From NCBI RefSeq assembly GCF_004634245.1, contig NZ_SJTF01000004.1, forward strand, positions 275,278-339,277: a stretch of DNA of 64,000 nt, written 5' to 3'. The translations under genes and the position numbers were made by a program. This stretch comes from Flavobacterium foetidum. Its GTDB lineage: Bacteria; Bacteroidota; Bacteroidia; Flavobacteriales; Flavobacteriaceae. Each line of letters starts with the position of its first letter. The first letter of the stretch is position 1. Below are positions 59,897 to 64,000 of the stretch, in pieces. The notes below the pieces were generated by a model. It was given only the letters and a program-made list of their open reading frames with translations. It did not search any database and was not told the DNA's origin.

Positions 59897-60940
59897 TTAT
59901 GATATGCTGATTACCTTTTGCTGTGCGTTGCTTGCAATTGCCGCTTCTATAACCTGCATTACTTTTACGCCTTCATCTGCAGTAACAGGTTCTGCTTTGT
60001 TATTTGCGATAGAATCGTAAACGCCGTCAAAGAAACTGAAATAATTGCCTTGAAGTGTCGGGATTTTTTCGCGGATGATTTTACCATCTATTTCAGTATG
60101 TAAAATTCCCTGTAGACTTTCATCTTCTGTTCCCCAAGAATCTACATTTGGCTTTTTACCCACTTTTAACTCGTCTTCTTGAACATCTCCGCGTGGTTTC
60201 AAAAATGAGCCTTTTTTTCCGTGAATCACGTATGCTGGATTAGCTTCTCTCACAAAAAAACCTGCTTTTATTCTGACCCTGAAATTAGAATAAAATAATG
60301 TCAAATCTATCCAATCGTCTACAACAGAATTTTCTCTGGTTACGCGGATATCTCCAAAAACCGATTTTGGGCAGCCAAATAAACTTACTGCCTGATCAAT
60401 AATATGTGGCCCTAAATCTTTTAAAACTCCCGCACCATCATTGGCAGTTTCCTTGTGCGCTTTTGGACTCAGCAACGGATTGTATCTGTCAAAATGAAAT
60501 TCGGCTTCCACTAAATCTCCCAAAACGCCGTCATCGATAACTTTCTTTACGGTTTTGAAATCGCTGTCCCACCTTCTGTTTTGAAAAACGGCCAATTTCA
60601 ATCCTTTATCTTTTGCAATTTTTGCCAATTCTTTTGCTTCTGCGACCGTTGTGGTAAAAGCTTTTTCTACAACGGCATGTTTTCCTGCTAGAAGCACTTT
60701 CTTCGCATATTCGTAATGGGTTCCAACTGGCGTGTTCACAATTACCAAATCGACATCGTCGTTTAATAATTCGTCTAGCGAAGCGTAACTTTTTACGTAT
60801 GGATAATCTTCCTGAATTAGTTTTTTGCTTCTTTCCCAAGAACCTAATAATTCAAATCCTTGGTGAATATCTAAAAACGGAGCGTGAAAAACTTTCCCCG
60901 ACATTCCGTATGATAATAATGCTGTTTTTATTTTCTGCAT
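59897..60940 (-). CDS. Gfo/Idh/MocA family oxidoreductase
   Basis: The 347-residue NAD(P)-dependent protein has the Rossmann N-terminus (LLSYGMSGKVFHAPFL), the strand VDLVIVNTPVGTHYEYAKK and the family motif EKAFTTT in place of the usual EKP. The second half is the alpha/beta substrate domain. The pattern is that of the YvaA/YdgJ-like group that acts on sugars or inositols. The proline-to-alanine change at the EKP position is seen in some members. The substrate is unknown. Confidence 0.85.
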   Translation of the reverse strand: MQKIKTALLSYGMSGKVFHAPFLDIHQGFELLGSWERSKKLIQEDYPYVKSYASLDELLNDDVDLVIVNTPVGTHYEYAKKVLLAGKHAVVEKAFTTTVAEAKELAKIAKDKGLKLAVFQNRRWDSDFKTVKKVIDDGVLGDLVEAEFHFDRYNPLLSPKAHKETANDGAGVLKDLGPHIIDQAVSLFGCPKSVFGDIRVTRENSVVDDWIDLTLFYSNFRVRIKAGFFVREANPAYVIHGKKGSFLKPRGDVQEDELKVGKKPNVDSWGTEDESLQGILHTEIDGKIIREKIPTLQGNYFSFFDGVYDSIANNKAEPVTADEGVKVMQVIEAAIASNAQQKVISIS

Positions 60941-60958
60941 GTTGTTATGTTTTTTTTT

Positions 60959-61106
60959 GCCACAGATTAATGTGATTAAAAAGGTTTTTTGTTTGCCACT
61001 AATTACACAAATTTACACAAATCGTTGCGCCCTAAAACTTAAATAAATTCGTGAAAATTTGTGTAATTAGTGGCTAAAAATCAATTTAATCCGTGTAATC
61101 TGTGGC
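60959..61106. repeat. Nested palindromic repeat of 148 bp
   Basis: A perfect 20-bp inner inverted repeat (60995-61014 with 61055-61074; starts GCCACTAATTACACAAATTT) lies inside an outer pair beginning GCCACAGATTA (60959-60969 with 61096-61106). The two layers are themselves variants of a similar word, suggesting repeated growth. It separates the Gfo/Idh and OYE genes. Repeats with GCCAC and TTACACAAATT words are frequent in this group of bacteria. Confidence 0.8.
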
Positions 61107-61117
61107 TAATAAAAATA

Positions 61118-62188
61118 TTAAAGTTTAGCTCTTTCGTATTGTTTTGGCCATTCAATATCGCTGCTTAATTCTTTGGCAAAATCCAAAGGCAAATTCGGAT
61201 TTCTTAATGATTCTCTGGCGAATAAAATCAAATCGGCTTGACCGTTATTTAAGATTTCTTCGGCTTGTTTGGCTTCGGTAATTAAACCAACTGCTCCTGT
61301 TGCGATATTGACTTCTTTTTTTACTTTTTCTGCAAAAGGAACTTGGTATCCTGGCCCAAGGGTAATTTTTTGATGCGAAACCAATCCGCCTGACGAAACA
61401 TCGATTAAATCTACCCCTTTTTCTTTTAATATTTTGGAAAGCTGTACGGATTCTTCTGGATTCCATCCGTTTTCTACCCAGTCGGTTGCTGAAATTCTAA
61501 CAAACAACGGAAGATTAGAAGGCCATTCAGACTGAACCGCTTCGATAATTTCTAGGGTAAAACGAATTCGGTTTTCAAAACTTCCACCGTATTCGTCTGT
61601 TCTTACATTGGTCAATGGAGACAAAAATTGATGCAATAAATAACCGTGTGCGGCATGAATTTCTAAAACCTGGTAACCCGCTTCTACTACTCTTTTGGTT
61701 GCGGATTTAAAATCGGAAATGACTTTTTGGATTCCGTTTTTATCTAAAGCTTCTGGAAGAAAAGGTTCGTCATCGTGATACGGAATCGCACTTGGGGCAA
61801 CCGTCTGCCATCCGCCTTGAGCGAAATCCAACTTTTTATTGCCCAGCCACGGAGCCGAAACACTGGCTTTTCGTCCAGCATGCGCCAATTGGATTCCGAG
61901 AATCGAATTTTGAGAAACAATAAATTGATTGATTTCTTTTAGTTTTTCGATGTGCTCATCTTTCCAGATTCCAAGGTCTGAAGGAGAAATTCTGGCTTCT
62001 GGCGAAACCGCAGTCGCTTCCTGGATAATCAAACCTGCACCACCGCTGGCACGACTTCCTAAATGCACCAAATGCCAATTGTTTGCAAAACCGTCTTCGG
62101 CAGAATATTGACACATGGGCGAAATGACAATTCTATTTTTTAGGGTAATATTTTTTATAGTTAAAGGAGAAAATAATTGTGAAGCCAT
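61118..62188 (-). CDS. Old yellow enzyme, NADPH dehydrogenase NamA/YqjM type
   Basis: The 356-residue FMN enzyme reduces activated C=C bonds with NADPH. It carries the YqjM signature residues C26 and Y28 in PMCQYSAEDG and the substrate-binding pair H178/H181 in HAAHGYL. The PLTNVRTDEYGGSFENR stretch and the late arginine-rich end are typical. Length is normal for the group. It is transcribed alone on the minus strand; the physiological substrate is not known. Confidence 0.93.
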   Translation of the reverse strand: MASQLFSPLTIKNITLKNRIVISPMCQYSAEDGFANNWHLVHLGSRASGGAGLIIQEATAVSPEARISPSDLGIWKDEHIEKLKEINQFIVSQNSILGIQLAHAGRKASVSAPWLGNKKLDFAQGGWQTVAPSAIPYHDDEPFLPEALDKNGIQKVISDFKSATKRVVEAGYQVLEIHAAHGYLLHQFLSPLTNVRTDEYGGSFENRIRFTLEIIEAVQSEWPSNLPLFVRISATDWVENGWNPEESVQLSKILKEKGVDLIDVSSGGLVSHQKITLGPGYQVPFAEKVKKEVNIATGAVGLITEAKQAEEILNNGQADLILFARESLRNPNLPLDFAKELSSDIEWPKQYERAKL

Positions 62189-62350
62189 AATTGTAACTTT
62201 TACTGATTTTGTGCTACCTATTGATAAGGCAATGTTTAAAAAGTAAAGTTACGGCATCTTGTTAAAACGAGATATTGAAATGTTTATTAATTAACAAACA
62301 TTTAAAATCTTAAACATTATCTTGCAGTCTTAAATTAAAATAGAAAACGC

Positions 62351-62358
62351 TACTTTTG
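62351..62358 (+). promoter_or_regulatory. Promoter -7 element for rseP
   Basis: TACTTTTG fits TAnnTTTG, 28 bp before the rseP ATG. The nearest TTG is about 26 bases upstream, slightly beyond the usual spacing. Confidence 0.45.
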
Positions 62359-62386
62359 TGCGTTAAATACGAACTAAAAATATAAA

Positions 62387-63727
62387 ATGGATATAGTTAT
62401 CAAACTCTCTCAATTTCTATTGAGTTTATCTTTACTTATTATTCTTCATGAATTAGGGCATTTTATCCCTGCTAAATTGTTTAAAACTAGAGTCGAAAAA
62501 TTTTATTTGTTTTTTGATGTTAAATATTCACTTTTCAAAAAGAAAATCGGAGAAACAGAATACGGTATCGGATGGCTTCCGTTGGGAGGTTATGTGAAAA
62601 TTTCTGGAATGATTGACGAAAGCATGGACAAAGAGCAGATGGCCGAACCTCCAAAGCCTTGGGAATTTCGTACTAAACCAGCTTGGCAACGCTTGATCAT
62701 CATGCTTGGCGGTGTTACGGTAAACTTTATTTTGGCTTTTATTATCTATATCGGAATGGCATTTGTCTATGGCGATACTTATATTGCCAATACTGATTTG
62801 AAAGATGGAATCTTAGTTGAAAATCCTGCTATGCTTAAAGCTGGTTTTAGAACTGGAGACAAATTAATTTCTATTGATGATAAAAAAATAGAGAATATTG
62901 ACGGCGATCTGAATATGAACATTATTATGGCAAAACAGATCCTTATTGAAAGAAACGGAAAACAAATCACGATTACTCCTCCAACAGATTTTGTAGACCA
63001 GTTGTCTAAAACTGAAAAAGGGCCTTTATTGAGAATGCGCGTACCGTTTGCGGTTAAAAATGTTCCTGCAGAATCGGCAAACCAAGATTTGAAACCGAAA
63101 GATATCATGGTAAGCATAAACGGACAAGAAACCAAATATTACGATCAAGCTATATCAATCTTTAAAAACAATAAAGGAAAAACCCTTTCTGCCATTGTGT
63201 TACGTGATTTGAAGCAGACTCCGGTTACGCTAAAAGTCGACAATAAAGGGAAACTAGGCATTGAAGTTGGAAGTGTTGATTTGAAAACTTTAGAAAAGTT
63301 AGGCTATTATAAAATTAGCACTAAAGAATATAGTTTTGCTGAATCGATTCCGGTTGGTCTTGAAAAAGGAAAAAATCAATTGGTAAATTACGGAAAACAG
63401 CTGAAAATGATTTTCAACCCGCAAACCAAAGCTTACAAACAAGTCGGCGGATTTGGTGCTATTTTCGGAATTTTCCCTCCAACCTGGAGCTGGGAAGCTT
63501 TTTGGACAATTACAGCTTTATTGTCAATTATGCTTGGCGTAATGAATTTATTGCCAATTCCGGCACTCGATGGCGGACATGTAATGTTTTTGTTGTATGA
63601 AATGATTAGCGGCAAAAAACCTAGCGATAAATTCTTAGAAAATGCTCAAATGATTGGTATTGTACTACTTATCACACTGCTTATATTTGCTAATGGGAAC
63701 GATATTTATAAAGCAATTACGAAGTAG
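62387..63727 (+). CDS. rseP: Site-2 protease RseP
   Basis: This intramembrane zinc protease cleaves anti-sigma factors and remnant signal peptides. The 446-residue protein has the zinc-binding H21-E22-x2-H25 in the first membrane helix and the third ligand in LLPIPALDGGH. Two PDZ-like regions lie between the membrane helices (about 140-190 and 225-275). Four membrane segments match the family. It has its own promoter and is followed by the tRNA genes. Confidence 0.95.
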   Translation: MDIVIKLSQFLLSLSLLIILHELGHFIPAKLFKTRVEKFYLFFDVKYSLFKKKIGETEYGIGWLPLGGYVKISGMIDESMDKEQMAEPPKPWEFRTKPAWQRLIIMLGGVTVNFILAFIIYIGMAFVYGDTYIANTDLKDGILVENPAMLKAGFRTGDKLISIDDKKIENIDGDLNMNIIMAKQILIERNGKQITITPPTDFVDQLSKTEKGPLLRMRVPFAVKNVPAESANQDLKPKDIMVSINGQETKYYDQAISIFKNNKGKTLSAIVLRDLKQTPVTLKVDNKGKLGIEVGSVDLKTLEKLGYYKISTKEYSFAESIPVGLEKGKNQLVNYGKQLKMIFNPQTKAYKQVGGFGAIFGIFPPTWSWEAFWTITALLSIMLGVMNLLPIPALDGGHVMFLLYEMISGKKPSDKFLENAQMIGIVLLITLLIFANGNDIYKAITK

Positions 63728-63760
63728 AAAAAAAAATCAAGAAAAAGAGTTAAAATATTT

Positions 63761-63789
63761 TTGAGAAACTAAAAAAACAATTATATTTG
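63761..63789 (+). promoter_or_regulatory. Promoter of the tRNA-Asn pair
   Basis: TTG (63761-63763), an 18-base spacer and TATATTTG (63782-63789) match the Bacteroidota consensus closely, 24 bp before the first tRNA. Confidence 0.8.
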
Positions 63790-63813
63790 CACTCGCTAAA
63801 AAGAACAGCAACT

Positions 63814-63887
63814 TCCTCCTTAGCTCAGTTGGTTAGAGCATCTGACTGTTAATCAGAGGGTCCTTGGTTCGAGCCCAAGAGGGGGAG
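63814..63887 (+). tRNA. tRNA-Asn (anticodon GTT), copy 1
   Basis: A 74-nt cloverleaf. The acceptor stem TCCTCCT pairs with AGGGGGA (with a G-T pair); the D-arm begins AGCTCAGTTGG; the anticodon stem TCTGA/TCAGA encloses the loop CTGTTAA with anticodon GTT at 63848-63850; the T-loop is GGTTCGAGCCC. The discriminator base is G and no 3' CCA is encoded. It is identical to copy 2. Confidence 0.97.
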
Positions 63888-63924
63888 CAACTTTTTAGCA
63901 AACATATTTACCTTTTTAGGTGAT

Positions 63925-63998
63925 TCCTCCTTAGCTCAGTTGGTTAGAGCATCTGACTGTTAATCAGAGGGTCCTTGGTTCGAGCCCAAGAGGGGGAG
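63925..63998 (+). tRNA. tRNA-Asn (anticodon GTT), copy 2
   Basis: It is identical over 74 nt to the copy at 63814, with anticodon at 63959-63961. A 37-bp spacer without its own promoter separates the two, so they are co-transcribed. The gene ends two bases before the window end. Confidence 0.97.
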
Positions 63999-64000
63999 CA

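Noticed and set aside
1..64000. CRISPR array
   Set aside because: No regularly spaced identical repeats of 25-40 bp with unique spacers exist; the repeats found are palindromic, word-like or dispersed.

Overview
The window is a chromosomal segment of a Flavobacterium-type bacterium (Bacteroidota, Flavobacteriaceae). The evidence is the low G+C content, promoters with a TAnnTTTG -7 element, few Shine-Dalgarno sites, a secreted enzyme with a type IX secretion (Por) C-terminal domain, a TonB-dependent receptor paired with a DUF5689 lipoprotein, a short-chain-type threonine dehydrogenase and a flavobacterial suf cluster. Most of it is ordinary core genome; the accessory DNA consists of small insertions and intergenic repeats.

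Layout. 1-9301: the distal part of the respiratory complex I operon (nuoF partial, nuoG, H, I, J, K, L, M, N). 9465-13389: a Bax-inhibitor-1/YccA membrane protein and a secreted multidomain pectate lyase with LacI-type operator-like palindromes in its promoter region. 13447-16274: a minus-strand membrane cassette (LRR protein, GIDE protein, LemA, small membrane protein). 16421-18509: a roughly 2-kb accessory insertion bounded by a 106-bp direct duplication of the 3' end of an aldehyde dehydrogenase gene; it carries a HipA-like kinase gene that overlaps a HIRAN-domain gene. 18406-28745: ALDH7, a TIMP-like protein, a secreted class II cyclic-nucleotide phosphodiesterase, a tail-to-tail ParE-type toxin/antitoxin-like pair, 3-hydroxyanthranilate dioxygenase, a secreted EEP-fold phosphatase/nuclease, an LD-carboxypeptidase, YraN, an ACT-domain protein, a possible small RNA, a DUF5683 protein and a lipoprotein. 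28762-38966: mfd with a small lipoprotein, threonine dehydrogenase, an M1 peptidase, an S8 protease and an MBL-fold hydrolase. 39496-50315: the SUF iron-sulfur cluster assembly locus (sufA, B, C, D, S, E, T, then DUF2480 and DUF3078 genes). It is interrupted by a YoeB-type toxin-antitoxin pair between sufB and sufC, a divergent serine hydrolase, a small lipoprotein and a GxxExxY gene. 50500-62188: a minus-strand series with hflX, secreted proteins of unknown function, a DUF5689 lipoprotein with its TonB-dependent receptor, an MFS transporter, a Gfo/Idh oxidoreductase and an old-yellow-enzyme homologue. 62387-64000: rseP and two identical tRNA-Asn genes.

Functional links. Complex I needs many Fe-S clusters, and the suf locus is the only cluster-assembly system visible here. 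Extracellular functions (pectate lyase, proteases, phosphatase, TonB receptor) fit a polymer-degrading lifestyle. The strongest candidate for something little described is the HipA-like kinase/HIRAN two-gene module at 16622-18333, placed where a mobile or recombining segment replaced the end of a housekeeping gene. Second-tier items are the toxin-antitoxin pair inside the suf operon, the convergent toxin/antitoxin-like pair, a promoter-terminator unit with no convincing gene (26923-27088), and several families of palindromic intergenic repeats. No CRISPR array, prophage, transposase or integrase was seen.
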